64,000 nt of DNA, taken from positions 1 to 64,000 of the forward strand of contig CACXMM010000012.1 in NCBI GenBank assembly GCA_902768785.1, in the 5' to 3' direction. Positions 18,579 to 28,354 of the stretch are shown here, in pieces. A program made the position numbers and the translations under genes. Numbering within the stretch: the stretch's first letter is position 1; every line of letters begins with the position of its first letter. The notes beneath the pieces are model-generated. The model was not told the origin of the DNA and did no database searches. It saw only the letters and a list, made by a program, of their open reading frames with translations. Source of the stretch: an uncultured Prevotellaceae bacterium (GTDB lineage Bacteria; Bacteroidota; Bacteroidia; Bacteroidales; Bacteroidaceae).

Positions 18579-19418
18579 ATGATGCGATACTCAAAGAACT
18601 TGAAGAGACTCCTTGCTACAGGATTATTGGCGATATGTTCCATGGCCGTCATGGCACAGAAACCTACCGATTTTGTCCTCTGGCCCGACGGGGCACCCCA
18701 CTCAAATGGTGATGACAATGATCAGGCCATGATCAGAGTGTATCTGCCTGATAAAAAAGTGGCTACGGGACGTGCCGTAGTGATCTGTCCTGGAGGAGGC
18801 TACCAGCACCTGGCCATGGATCATGAAGGATATGACTGGGCTACCTTCTTCAACCAAGAGGGCATTGCCACTATCGTGTTGAAATACCGCATGCCCCACG
18901 GTGACAAGCGTATTCCCATCGAGGATGCCGAGGAGGCCATCAAACTGGTACGCAGGAATGCTGACAACTGGAACATCAACCCCGATGACATCGGTATCAT
19001 GGGATCGTCGGCAGGAGGTCACCTGGCCTCCACCATCGCCACACATGCTGTGAAGGAGGCAAAGCCGAACTTCCAGATCCTATTCTATCCGGTGATCACG
19101 ATGATGCCGGATATCACCCATAAGGGCTCACATGACAATTTCTTAGGCAGTGATGCGAAGAAGAAAGAAGAACGGGAGTATAGTAACGACTCGCAGGTGA
19201 CGCGTGTGACCCCTCGGGCATGGATCGCCCTGAGTGATGATGACCACACGGTGCTGCCTGCCAACGGGGTGAACTATTACACAGAGTTATACCGCCACGA
19301 CGTTCCCGCCTCCCTGCATGTCTATCCCTCTGGAGGTCATGGTTGGGGATTTCGCAGCAGCTTCAAATACCATATCGAAATGCTGCTGGAACTGAAGGCT
19401 TGGCTGAAGAGTTTCTAA
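18579..19418 (+). CDS. Exported alpha/beta-hydrolase, acetylxylan-esterase-like
   Basis: Alpha/beta-hydrolase of 279 residues with a signal peptide ending near residue 26 (MAVMAQ). The oxyanion motif is ICPGGGYQHLA, the nucleophile Ser144 is in GSSAGGH, the acid is Asp221 or Asp222 in ALSDDDHT, and the His is His254 in SGGHGWGF. This is the arrangement of the acetylesterase group common in Prevotella polysaccharide loci. Divergent from the SGNH esterase gene at 17031-18482, so the two may share control. Substrate likely acetylated hemicellulose (inference). Confidence 0.85.
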   Translation: MMRYSKNLKRLLATGLLAICSMAVMAQKPTDFVLWPDGAPHSNGDDNDQAMIRVYLPDKKVATGRAVVICPGGGYQHLAMDHEGYDWATFFNQEGIATIVLKYRMPHGDKRIPIEDAEEAIKLVRRNADNWNINPDDIGIMGSSAGGHLASTIATHAVKEAKPNFQILFYPVITMMPDITHKGSHDNFLGSDAKKKEEREYSNDSQVTRVTPRAWIALSDDDHTVLPANGVNYYTELYRHDVPASLHVYPSGGHGWGFRSSFKYHIEMLLELKAWLKSF

Positions 19419-19419
19419 G

Positions 19420-20304
19420 CTATTCTATCATAGGCACGCAGTTCCTGATGAGTATCGGAAGCGTGTCGTAACGGACATTTTGTGCAGTGACGGTAACCTT
19501 CACCAGGCAGGCGCGACTATTGACGGGCTTTTTCTGGTCGAAGATGAAGTTACCAATGCTGTAATATATCGGTTTCCCCTTATATGTCTCGATACTTTGC
19601 AGGGTATGCGTATGATGACAGATCAACGCATCGGCTCCTGCATCGATGTATTCGCGTGCCTGCTGCCGCTGCATCGGCATAGGAATCAGCGTGTGCTCGA
19701 TACCCCAGTGCAGGGAAAGAATGATCAGGGCATGGGGCTCTGTAGTCCGCAAACGGCGCAGACGGGTAAGGAGCGAGTCGTGGCTTTCCTGACTCACACA
19801 GGGCTTATCGGGCAGGAAAGCATAGTTCTCCAACGGCATGCGGAGGGAGGAGAGCAGATAGATATTCCGTGGTGACGAAGCCAAAAGTACCGGTTTCAAC
19901 GCCTCCTGCATATTCTGTCCTGCCCCCACAGGGATCATCCCCTCTTGTTCGATATTCTTCTTCGTATCCATGAGCCCGCCTCGCCCCTGGTCGATGCTGT
20001 GATTGTTAGCAAGATTCAGGTGGGTGATGCCATGGCTCCTGAGCGTACTGAGCCATTCGGGCTCTGCACGGAAGATGAACTTTTTGAAGTTTGGCTGTTC
20101 CCGCTTCGTGGCAGGGCATTCCAAATTAGCCACCACGAAGTCACTACTTTGAAAAAAGGAATCCACTGAGGGAGAGAACAGGGAATCGGTACCACGGTGA
20201 CGGATGAACTCCCTGACACCACGGTCGAGAAGGAGGTCACCCGTAAAGGTGATGGTCAGCGAGTCGCCGGCCATCATCATGGCTAATAACAGGGAGGTCA
20301 ACAT
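19420..20304 (-). CDS. CapA-family metallophosphatase-like protein
   Basis: Exported member of the CapA/PgsA family (PGA_cap, calcineurin-like fold), 294 residues with a short hydrophobic N-terminus (LTSLLLAMMMAG). Family blocks visible are ITFTGDLLLDRGV, DFVVANLECPATKRE, HLNLANNHSIDQGRGG and LHWGIEHTLIP. Some relatives take part in poly-gamma-glutamate capsule synthesis, but no capBCE partners are here. Its ATG overlaps the TGA of the DUF3160 gene by 7 nt (ATGTTGA), so translation is coupled and it is the last gene of a four-gene operon. Function here unknown. Confidence 0.82.
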   Translation of the reverse strand: MLTSLLLAMMMAGDSLTITFTGDLLLDRGVREFIRHRGTDSLFSPSVDSFFQSSDFVVANLECPATKREQPNFKKFIFRAEPEWLSTLRSHGITHLNLANNHSIDQGRGGLMDTKKNIEQEGMIPVGAGQNMQEALKPVLLASSPRNIYLLSSLRMPLENYAFLPDKPCVSQESHDSLLTRLRRLRTTEPHALIILSLHWGIEHTLIPMPMQRQQAREYIDAGADALICHHTHTLQSIETYKGKPIYYSIGNFIFDQKKPVNSRACLVKVTVTAQNVRYDTLPILIRNCVPMIE

Positions 20305-22694
20305 CCCGTGCTATAGAAGATATGTTCGTTGTCGAGAGACTTACCGTTGAGCGGTACAATAATCTCCTTCATCCAGTTGGGGATACCTTTGTCGGGCTGT
20401 GTCTCCAGCTCCTTCTGCCACTCCTCATCAGTCTTACGGGGAGCAGCGATATCCTCCTGGAACTCACGGTAAGAGAAGACAGCACCACGGGTGAGATAAA
20501 GGTAGCCCTCGATCTCTACCACGACATAGATCTCATGGGCAGGACCTACGGCCTCATAAAGTACGGACTTATCGGGATTATTCCCAGAATTGGCGGTATA
20601 GACATCGGCGACAACGGAGATGGACTTGTCGGCACCCTGCACATCACTCCACCCTGCCAGCTCCTGGTTCGGCTCCTGTAATAATGACAAGGTGGAATAT
20701 TCAAACGATGAGCCGATGACCTCTATCTGTCCGTACTCCTCGTCAGAGAGTCGCTTACCTGCCAGCTCCTTCTTACTACAGTTCAACAGGAACTCTGCCT
20801 TGTCTCGAAGGTCTTCTGTGACATTCGTGGCCTTCTCCGTCACAAGATTGAAACGGCGCAACACCTCCATGGTGGCATCGATCAGCTCAATGGCCTTTGT
20901 CCAGTAAGCCACATTCGGCTCCACATATCCCCTGACAACAGGATCTGGAGGACCGCCACCGCCACACTCTGCTCCCATGGGCTGCTTTCCATAGAGGATG
21001 GCATCATGCTTCAGTTCTGCCCATGAGGCCAAAGCACTGTTGAGGTTCTTTTTCTCCCACTGGGGCGTGAGCATGAACTTCGGGTAGCTGGCATTCGAAG
21101 CATTGACTTCCTTGGTGGAAGCAATCCACTGGTTAGCCACACATGCCTTCCAGTCGATCTCATTCATGCGCTCCTTCATCTTCTGCAGCGTCTTAGTATA
21201 GTCATTCCACCGTCCTTGCTCGTTCAGTTCCCCAAGGAGGATACGTTCTGCCTGGGAGATGCCGAGAGAAGCCAAGACATCAAGACCTTTGGGCACGTCA
21301 CGAGTGGTGGGTGAGTTTTCATAGTCAACCATCTCCAGCAACACCTCGTTGTCGGGCATATAACGTTGCGGCATCAGACAGATCTTGTATTCACTCGACG
21401 CCAGGAACTTTGGTTTAATACGGGTCTGCTGTTTAGCCAGCAGCTCGATGGAACCACGTATTTTCGCCAAATTCTTCTTGTCTTTGAACAGGTCGTTGAG
21501 CTTCACACCACTCTTCTGGAGCTCTTCATAAACCTGCATGATGCTCACGTCATCGGGCGTTCCCATCAAATAGGTGATTGGATCCGTCAGTTCCCGATAT
21601 GCCTTGCTCAGCTTATCGTTGGAACCAACAACCTGTGCCATCAGAAGGGCAGCCTGCAGCTTATCTTCCATATCGGTGCCGAAGGGCGCATTCTGCAGCC
21701 ACATCATGGCGCGGAAGTAGCGTTGCAGTGTCTCGTTACGGGTATAGTGGCCGCGAGGACGGTAAGTGTTGTAGATGAACATCGGCATCTTCCTTTCCGG
21801 CACATAGCCGAGGAAAGTGGAAGAAGTTGTCTCTGCAGCTTTCACATGATCGATCTCCTCCTTCACCAAAGGCGTGTAGGTTTCAGATACCGGCAACGGC
21901 TTTTCTTCGGTGAGCAGTGCGTGTGCAATGGCGAAATAGGCCGCGTTATACTGCGCTGCTGCCTTTACCTTCGGATCGGTGGCAAACGAAGCTTGGGTGC
22001 TCATGGCATCATACATTTGCTTGACGAATTTCGTGAGCTGCGGATAGAACTTTTGCTGTTCTGTCTCTTTCAGCAGACAGTCAAAATAGATATGGAATAC
22101 CTGCAGGAAGAGATCGGTGGTCACGAAGTTGGGGAACTGGTGATAATCGTTGCGCTCATAGACATGGAAAAGCTGCAACTCATTACCCGGAACGATGGCA
22201 AAGGCGTTCTTACCGAGTGCTTCCATCAAACGGGCATCAAGTGTCTCCAACTGGAAGGGATTGATCAGGTTGTGTATATTCACCAGCTGTCCACCAGTCG
22301 TCGGATAGTTTTCTTTTTTCAGTGCCTCCTCCCGATCTTTCAGTTTCTGCATGAACGCTTTCTCAGCATCGGTATAGGTGATCGGCTTTGCCTTTCCCTC
22401 CTCTTCATTCCAAAAACGGTCGCTCATGACCTGACCATACCATGAGGTAGCATCGAAGATAGAACGGAGGTCGCCACTCATGAAACAGTAACCTTGTCGG
22501 GCAGCAAAAGCGTTTCGCAAGACTCGCACCTCACTGAGTGAGAGTTGCGACACGTCAATGTTCGTAGGTATCTGTTTGTTAAGTCTCTCCACGTCGATCT
22601 TGCCTTTTCCAGGCAGTATCACCTTTTGTTGCTGAGCACCTGCACAGAGTGATACGGCAAGCGCCACGAATAAAATCATTCTTTTCATAGGCAA
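20298..22694 (-). CDS. DUF3160 family exported protein
   Basis: Large exported protein of 798 residues with a signal peptide (FVALAVSLCAGAQQ). It matches the DUF3160 pattern, with the conserved FVTTDLFLQVFHIYFDCLL near residue 180 and a glycine-rich CGGGGPPDPVVRGYVEPN segment near 580. Mostly alpha-helical by appearance, no membrane helices after the signal. The biochemical function of DUF3160 is unknown. It sits between a 186-residue exported protein and the CapA-like gene, with gaps of 23 bp and an overlap of 7 bp, so it is part of one operon that starts with the thioredoxin-fold lipoprotein at 24449. Confidence 0.82.
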   Translation of the reverse strand: MPMKRMILFVALAVSLCAGAQQQKVILPGKGKIDVERLNKQIPTNIDVSQLSLSEVRVLRNAFAARQGYCFMSGDLRSIFDATSWYGQVMSDRFWNEEEGKAKPITYTDAEKAFMQKLKDREEALKKENYPTTGGQLVNIHNLINPFQLETLDARLMEALGKNAFAIVPGNELQLFHVYERNDYHQFPNFVTTDLFLQVFHIYFDCLLKETEQQKFYPQLTKFVKQMYDAMSTQASFATDPKVKAAAQYNAAYFAIAHALLTEEKPLPVSETYTPLVKEEIDHVKAAETTSSTFLGYVPERKMPMFIYNTYRPRGHYTRNETLQRYFRAMMWLQNAPFGTDMEDKLQAALLMAQVVGSNDKLSKAYRELTDPITYLMGTPDDVSIMQVYEELQKSGVKLNDLFKDKKNLAKIRGSIELLAKQQTRIKPKFLASSEYKICLMPQRYMPDNEVLLEMVDYENSPTTRDVPKGLDVLASLGISQAERILLGELNEQGRWNDYTKTLQKMKERMNEIDWKACVANQWIASTKEVNASNASYPKFMLTPQWEKKNLNSALASWAELKHDAILYGKQPMGAECGGGGPPDPVVRGYVEPNVAYWTKAIELIDATMEVLRRFNLVTEKATNVTEDLRDKAEFLLNCSKKELAGKRLSDEEYGQIEVIGSSFEYSTLSLLQEPNQELAGWSDVQGADKSISVVADVYTANSGNNPDKSVLYEAVGPAHEIYVVVEIEGYLYLTRGAVFSYREFQEDIAAPRKTDEEWQKELETQPDKGIPNWMKEIIVPLNGKSLDNEHIFYSTGC

Positions 22695-22717
22695 AAACTA
22701 TAGTTTCATATTAGTTA

Positions 22718-23278
22718 TCAGAGATTACCTTTTCGGTCTTCGAAAATAGCAAGGGCTTCTTCACGACTGACATTCTTAACGAGGAAACGTTCAAAGCCCA
22801 TGCCGAAATGAGCCCATCGATATTCCGCAACCACATATTTCCCGTCGGTAGTGCACTCCAAGCTCCGTATTCTTCCATCAGTGAAACAGAAATCCTGTAA
22901 GATCCCGCCTAACTTCGAGCCCATCCACAGGGGACGGATCAGTCCGTGGTAGTTCTTGAAGATCCAAATGCGATGCCCCTCTTCCTGAAAATATCGGGTC
23001 TTTCTCAACACTCCTACCATGGCATCCTCAGAACCATCTCCATCGACATCACCCGTACAAAAGCGATAAACGGGTGCGGACAAGGGCCATCGGCTACTGG
23101 TGGAATCGGTGGTTAGCGTAAGGATAGCAAGGGTATCGCCTTTCCACTGCAAAGAGAACTGCCCCTGTGAGGGTGGAAGCGACGGTGTCTGAGCACAGGC
23201 ATCACTTATATGGAACAGGAACATCAGTCCGCAGGAGGCTATCCACCCACATAGTCGCATCATCCCCTCCTTTCTCAC
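22718..23278 (-). CDS. Small exported protein of unknown function
   Basis: A 186-residue product with an N-terminal signal peptide (GLMFLFHISDACAQ). I do not recognise a named family. It contains one calcium-loop/FG-GAP-like stretch DVDGDGSEDAMVGVL near residue 75, several tryptophans (WKGDTL, HRIWIFKNYHG, PLWMGSKLGG) and no transmembrane helix. Lies 16 bp after the thioredoxin-fold gene and 23 bp before the DUF3160 gene, so probably part of the same exported system. Confidence 0.7.
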   Translation of the reverse strand: MRKEGMMRLCGWIASCGLMFLFHISDACAQTPSLPPSQGQFSLQWKGDTLAILTLTTDSTSSRWPLSAPVYRFCTGDVDGDGSEDAMVGVLRKTRYFQEEGHRIWIFKNYHGLIRPLWMGSKLGGILQDFCFTDGRIRSLECTTDGKYVVAEYRWAHFGMGFERFLVKNVSREEALAIFEDRKGNL

Positions 23279-23294
23279 CGTTTTTCACTTAGTG

Positions 23295-24449
23295 CTACAA
23301 TAAGCTCTGTATCTCCTTATCCAGATCTTTGATCTGAACATCACGCTTGTCGAGGGTATTGGTCTTGTCGATTAAGAAGAAGGTGGGAATGGCCTGTACA
23401 TTGTAATGCGTCAGTACCACGGAATTCAATCCCTGCGGGTCACGCACGCTGATCCAAGGGAGTGCAGCCGTCTGTTGCTTCCAGAAATGCTCATCCGGAT
23501 CGAGGGACACCTGATAGATTTCAAAGCCCTGGGCATGGTATTTGTTGTACAAATCACGGAGCTGCATGATACGTTGAGCCGATTCTTTCGCAGCAAACAC
23601 GTGGAAGTCAAGCATCACCACCTTACCCTTCAGGTCACTCAGTCTGCGAGTCGTTCCTTTGTTGTCCTGTAACTCAATGTCGATAATCGTGCTGGTGCTA
23701 ACCTTGCTCAAATCGAGCACCTGCTGTTTCTGTCCTTCGAGGATACGTACATTCTTCATTCCCTCGATGGCAATGTTATGCAGGTTCTGACCACGAAGTG
23801 CATGGGGGTAATAGGTATCCCAACTAGTGGCTACGGCGGCAAAGGCCTTGATATCCTCTTTATTCTCACGCGGATTGAATATCAGCAAATTTCCCAGGGT
23901 CTGGAACAAAGCGAAATACGAAGATGCCATCATCGGCTCCTTGTAGATGAAGTCTCGTTTCACCACATCCTTATATGCCTCCACCAAACGCACAATACTA
24001 TCATTAGCCGTTTGCACATTCAGAGCATTGTCTTGCTGAATGGCAATGGCCTTATTCTGCAAATCAATCTGCTTTAGGGCCAGTTGTCGGATTCGTTCAC
24101 AGTTCTCAGAGCCACTCACCTTATATTGCGTGGCCATGGTGGGATAGGAAGCTTCTACTGAGATTGTCTCTGTGGAATCCACACTGATATTGATAATCTG
24201 ATTGGCGATGCGCAACCGATAGAACTCTGGTGCTTCTGAAGCCTCTCCAGCGAAGTCAAATGCACCAGACTCATTGAGCTTGGCGGAGTCAATGGCAACA
24301 GCTCCATCCAGACTCATGTTCTCAAAATAAAGTACCGAGTCCTTGGCGTTGGTAATGACTCCTTTAACATGAAATTTCTCTTTAGAGCAAGCCCCAAGGG
24401 CAAGAGCTATCATTGTGATGGCAATGACCTTAAATCCTGATTTTTTCAT
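23295..24449 (-). CDS. TlpA/AhpC-like lipoprotein with DUF4369 domain, lacking CxxC
   Basis: Lipoprotein of 384 residues with the lipobox at Cys21 (LGAC). The N-terminal DUF4369-type domain (residues about 25-130, HVKGVITNAKDSVLYFENM) is followed by a helical linker. The C-terminal thioredoxin fold runs from about residue 240 (LKGKVVMLDF) to the end. Where relatives have a WCxxC active site this protein reads DFHVFAAKESAQRIM, with no cysteine. The cis-proline region AIPTFFLID is retained. It is therefore unlikely to be a redox enzyme and may have a binding or structural role. First gene of a leftward four-gene operon. Confidence 0.85.
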   Translation of the reverse strand: MKKSGFKVIAITMIALALGACSKEKFHVKGVITNAKDSVLYFENMSLDGAVAIDSAKLNESGAFDFAGEASEAPEFYRLRIANQIINISVDSTETISVEASYPTMATQYKVSGSENCERIRQLALKQIDLQNKAIAIQQDNALNVQTANDSIVRLVEAYKDVVKRDFIYKEPMMASSYFALFQTLGNLLIFNPRENKEDIKAFAAVATSWDTYYPHALRGQNLHNIAIEGMKNVRILEGQKQQVLDLSKVSTSTIIDIELQDNKGTTRRLSDLKGKVVMLDFHVFAAKESAQRIMQLRDLYNKYHAQGFEIYQVSLDPDEHFWKQQTAALPWISVRDPQGLNSVVLTHYNVQAIPTFFLIDKTNTLDKRDVQIKDLDKEIQSLL

Positions 24450-24494
24450 TCTATACTAATAGTAATTTTGATTCATGTAATACTAATATGGTGG

Positions 24495-24502
24495 CAAAGG
24501 TA
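24495..24502 (-). promoter_or_regulatory. -7 box of the four-gene operon
   Basis: CAAAGGTA on the plus strand gives TACCTTTG on the minus strand, about 45 bp upstream of the lipoprotein ATG. -33 box not clear. Confidence 0.55.
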
Positions 24503-24547
24503 CATCTTTTTTTGGATATACCACACTTTTAAGAATGAAAAATGTCC

Positions 24548-27073
24548 TTAATTCTTCGTTTTCGGACTTTCATCCATGAACAGGAACGAGGGCTGGTAGC
24601 CACCACAGTCGATTACCACTTTCTCAAAGACAATACCAGGATCCTTGGGATGTAAGGTCAAGGTATGCCATCTGCCATCCGATGTATCGAGCGGCAACTG
24701 TACCATACTGGACACCACACGTAGGGCCACCGTGGGGTAATATTTTCTATAGATATTCTCCGGTTTCTCGTTCAGCTCACTATTGAAGTTCACAGTCTGT
24801 GCTTCACCTCCATCGATGGATACCGTGTATTCCAGTCCGCCTTTGTTCAGGTAGTCAAGGGTAGACTTCACCACCACATAAACCTTTACTTCCCGTAATT
24901 GACTGTTCTTTTCAGAAAGCATGAAACGATAGGACAACGAGGCATTGTCAGTGTCTGCAGTATAGGGCATGAGAGACATGGCACTGAGCGTGCGACCCAT
25001 ATGCGGAATGACGGTCCATTGTGCCTGTCCAGCTCCTTGCTGTTCCCAGAAATGCTCTGCCTCCATGGCAATATATCCATTCTTCTCAACGAAGCTGAAA
25101 TGACCGGTTTCATCAGTATTCTCAAAACGATACACCTTGGGCATTATGTCGCGTGGGAAGTTATCATTCCAGCTGACATAACCAATATGCTTCTGTGTCA
25201 TCATCCCATTCCACTTCCCATTCGCAATCTCATGGTTATACTGAGCGCAGAGCAGAGAATCACGTATGAAAGTGGCCTCCACCTTATCTGCCCAGAGGTT
25301 TGCATCAGGATTTTTCTCCCTAAACAGTTTGTGGTTCATGGCCTGAGCATAGTACATCTGATACAGATTGCTCATGGCCTGCACAGGGAAGAGGATAAGC
25401 TCCTGGTAGCTATCACGCTGATCTTCTCTCAAGGTGAGAAATTGCCTGAGTGCCGCATTCTCCAATTCCAGATACTCGTTCACCGCACGTTGCCAGTCGC
25501 CAGTTTCCACATTATAGGTTAAAGCATTGAGCATCTCAGCAGTGACGCGACCGTTGTATTTACAACAGAGGTTCAGGATGCGCGATGCCTCTTCAGCCTG
25601 GTCAGCGCCCCATTGCTGTCTACAGAAAGCAGTGGTGTGTGAAGCGCTCACATCAGCGGTCACAGTATCAGGGTTCCAAGCCATGTCCATAAACAGCGTG
25701 ATGGGATATTCCATGGGTTTGATGTCACCGACATTTAGGATCCACAGACGGTCAATACCGTTCTGATATGCCAGTTGCAACTGCTCCCACATGTTCTGCG
25801 AGGGGGTGACATTCAACCACTTCGAGTTTCGCGGTGCTCCCACATAATCTACATGGTAATAAAGTCCCCATCCTCCTGGGTGCTTACGCTCCTGGGCGTT
25901 CGGAACACGGCGCACGTTGCCCCAGTTATCATCGCAAAGCAGGATGAGCACATCATCGGGAACAGTCATTCCCTTGTCGTAATAATCCAGTACTTCCTTA
26001 TATAAGGCCCACACCTGAGGTGTCTCCTTAGCAGGACGTTTCGTTACTTCTTTGATGATGCGGCGTTGGTTATCCACAATGTCTTGCAGCAACTTGGTAT
26101 CTGCCTCAGCACTCATCGCCTCATCACCATCACCACGCATGCCGATCGTAATCAAATCGTCGGTACCCTTAGCCCGTTCAATACCTTCGCGGAAAAAACG
26201 ATCAAGCACCTCTTTGTTGGTTTGGTAGTTCCAAGCACCATATTCCTTGCGATGGCGCACCCATTCCTGATGGTTACGGCCCATTGGCTCATGGTGGGAA
26301 GTGCCAATCATTACGCCCATTTCATCGGCAGTTTTCCCATTTTCCGCATCATCGGCATAGAAGGCCCAGCCCCACATGGCTGGCCAAAGGAAGTTTCCTT
26401 TCAGACGAAGAATCAGTTCAAACACCTTTGCATAGAAATCATGACCGCCATAATCCGTGCCAAAGGTGTTCTTCACCCATGATGTGAGGCAAGGAGCCTC
26501 ATCATTGATAAAGAGACCGCGGTATCTTACTGCTGGCTCACCATCGGTGAAATCGCCGTTTTTGACAAATATCCGTTCATGATGAACGATAGGTACATCA
26601 GCCCAATAGTACCATGGGGAGACACCGATCTGACGCGATAGTTCGTAGATACCAAAGATTGTGCCACGGCGGTCGCTTCCTGCAATCACCACCTGTCCGT
26701 TCACAATGCTGATGAGATACATCTCGCTTTTCCCCTTCAACGACTTACCGTTAATGATCTTTGCTTTCGCTAGCTGATCGACAGCGGCAGAATGCCCCAA
26801 GGTGCCAATTACGATGTCAGCGTCAGCTGCCACACTCACAAAGGAGATTTCCCCACCGCACACTTTCTGCAGGTCCGATTGGAGGTTACGAGCAGCAATG
26901 GCGACACCTTTCTGGTCGTTGCCGTCGATATAGATTCTTACTGAGTTGCTTTTGTTTAACAGCAGGTCGCCGTTATCGAAACTCACAAATTGTTCTGCTG
27001 CCAGTACGGAATGAGTAATGATGAATGCGATGGCAAGACAGATGGAACGTGTCCAAGATTTCCAGGTTTTCAT
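24548..27073 (-). CDS. GH115 xylan alpha-1,2-glucuronidase
   Basis: Exported GH115 enzyme of 841 residues that removes (4-O-methyl-)glucuronic acid from xylan backbones, including internal residues. Signal peptide to about residue 25 (SVLAAEQ). The N-terminal domain with VIAGSDRRGTIFGIYELSRQ and SPWYYWADVP, the catalytic-domain blocks YRGLFINDEAP, KGNFLWPAMWGWAFYADD and MIGTSHHEPMGRNHQEW, and the C-terminal beta domain with YIAMEAEHFWEQQ all match the family. Monocistronic, with its own near-consensus promoter. No other xylanase genes are in the window; the esterases at 17031-19418 are plausible partners. Confidence 0.93.
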   Translation of the reverse strand: MKTWKSWTRSICLAIAFIITHSVLAAEQFVSFDNGDLLLNKSNSVRIYIDGNDQKGVAIAARNLQSDLQKVCGGEISFVSVAADADIVIGTLGHSAAVDQLAKAKIINGKSLKGKSEMYLISIVNGQVVIAGSDRRGTIFGIYELSRQIGVSPWYYWADVPIVHHERIFVKNGDFTDGEPAVRYRGLFINDEAPCLTSWVKNTFGTDYGGHDFYAKVFELILRLKGNFLWPAMWGWAFYADDAENGKTADEMGVMIGTSHHEPMGRNHQEWVRHRKEYGAWNYQTNKEVLDRFFREGIERAKGTDDLITIGMRGDGDEAMSAEADTKLLQDIVDNQRRIIKEVTKRPAKETPQVWALYKEVLDYYDKGMTVPDDVLILLCDDNWGNVRRVPNAQERKHPGGWGLYYHVDYVGAPRNSKWLNVTPSQNMWEQLQLAYQNGIDRLWILNVGDIKPMEYPITLFMDMAWNPDTVTADVSASHTTAFCRQQWGADQAEEASRILNLCCKYNGRVTAEMLNALTYNVETGDWQRAVNEYLELENAALRQFLTLREDQRDSYQELILFPVQAMSNLYQMYYAQAMNHKLFREKNPDANLWADKVEATFIRDSLLCAQYNHEIANGKWNGMMTQKHIGYVSWNDNFPRDIMPKVYRFENTDETGHFSFVEKNGYIAMEAEHFWEQQGAGQAQWTVIPHMGRTLSAMSLMPYTADTDNASLSYRFMLSEKNSQLREVKVYVVVKSTLDYLNKGGLEYTVSIDGGEAQTVNFNSELNEKPENIYRKYYPTVALRVVSSMVQLPLDTSDGRWHTLTLHPKDPGIVFEKVVIDCGGYQPSFLFMDESPKTKN

Positions 27074-27098
27074 GTTTATCGTGTTTTAATGATTGCTG

Positions 27099-27130
27099 CA
27101 AAGGTAGTCTTTTTATTTGAATAAATCAAA
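27099..27130 (-). promoter_or_regulatory. Promoter of the GH115 gene
   Basis: The minus-strand -7 box TACCTTTG (plus CAAAGGTA at 27099-27106) is 20 bp from -33 box TTTG (CAAA at 27127-27130), a full Bacteroidota promoter. The leader is about 20 nt. Confidence 0.75.
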
Positions 27131-27275
27131 TCTTCCTTCGTTCAAATCGATAGATGAAACAAAAGCATAAGTATTTTGCAACGCATCTTGACGAATTCAT
27201 TCTTTTTTTCGATTTGTTATCATCTTTTTTACTACCTTTGCAGCCCGAAATGCAGTTAGAAGCATCAATAAACAT

Positions 27276-28184
27276 ATGAAGCGAATGAAAATTAATAGAA
27301 GAATGGCGTGTCTGACGATGATGTTCATGACCGCCCTGACAATGTCAGCCCGATGGATGGAAACGGAACCCGAAGAAGCGGACTCTGTGGTGAGAGTGAT
27401 CGGTTGGTTCAACAAAACCGACACCCTGGAGTATAGTATTACCTTTGTGGAGGCTTTAATTGAAAACAACGACACCACGGTGACCGAGGCTAACAATTCG
27501 GAATGCCGTATTACTGTGGCAGACTCCACCAAAAACGGTTACGTGATGAGGTATGTGCCTACAGGAGTGTGGCGCAATGACTCCACTTCAGCGGAAGGGC
27601 AGTTTCTTTTAGCGGCCGCCCGCTCGTCTATCGGTTGTGAAGTTCTGTTTTCCACCGATGAACTTGGTGTCTTCAAAGAGATTACCAACTGGAAAGAGGT
27701 GTACAAACGTGTTACAACCTACCAGAAAAAATTGATCGACAAGACTTATTATGAACATCCTGAACTGTATTCACGACAGCCAAAGCAGGAATACGAGAAA
27801 CGTGTCAGGGAGTTAACTAATGAGATGATCGGTACGAAGGAGAAGATGACCGAACAGTTTATTGCTCTCAAACTGCTCTTCGCCTTCCATGGCAAGGAGT
27901 TGAAGATCGGTGAAACAGAGTTCAATCAGGATCAACTTCATTACTACTATGATATCTCGCAGGGCAAGTTAGAGGGAGATGATGAAAGCACAGATGACGA
28001 ATATCAGATCTATAGTGAGCTGAAAGCAGTAGAGGAAGAAGATTCCAACGACAAATACTATTACACCTATCACTATTTCCCTGACGGATGGCCGCGAGAG
28101 GTGAGAAGCACCGTAATTGAACCGTTTGAAGGTAAGGCCCGCATCACCCAGATTAGAATCGAATGGATTAGTAAAGCTTGGTGA
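27276..28184 (+). CDS. Exported protein of unknown function
   Basis: A 302-residue product, not recognised. The basic N-terminus with a hydrophobic stretch (MACLTMMFMTALTMSA) looks like a signal peptide. The body is rich in acidic and tyrosine residues (KYYYTYHYFPDGWPREV near the C-terminus) and includes a segment on sugar- or stress-like beta structure only by impression. No transmembrane helix follows. A -7 box TACCTTTG (27233-27240) lies 35 bp upstream. It stands alone between the divergent GH115 gene and pnp, so context gives no function. Confidence 0.7.
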   Translation: MKRMKINRRMACLTMMFMTALTMSARWMETEPEEADSVVRVIGWFNKTDTLEYSITFVEALIENNDTTVTEANNSECRITVADSTKNGYVMRYVPTGVWRNDSTSAEGQFLLAAARSSIGCEVLFSTDELGVFKEITNWKEVYKRVTTYQKKLIDKTYYEHPELYSRQPKQEYEKRVRELTNEMIGTKEKMTEQFIALKLLFAFHGKELKIGETEFNQDQLHYYYDISQGKLEGDDESTDDEYQIYSELKAVEEEDSNDKYYYTYHYFPDGWPREVRSTVIEPFEGKARITQIRIEWISKAW

Positions 28185-28354
28185 TATCTGTTAAGGAAGG
28201 AAAGCATATCGCCAAGACAACTTATTTCATAATAAAAGATAAATAATATGGTGTTCATGGTGGTGTTCGGTTTATTTTCCGTATCTTTGCACCGTTTTTG
28301 TGCGGAGATGGTTTTTGCGCATATTGATGTAAGTTAAAACAATAAGTATTTTAG

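Noticed and set aside
19420-20304. Poly-gamma-glutamate capsule synthesis locus
   Set aside because: Only the CapA-like gene is present; no CapB or CapC type genes are adjacent, and the operon partners are unrelated.
21366-22445. 359-codon open frame opposite the DUF3160 gene
   Set aside because: It lies entirely antisense to a gene with clear family motifs, signal peptide and operon context; its translation resembles no family.
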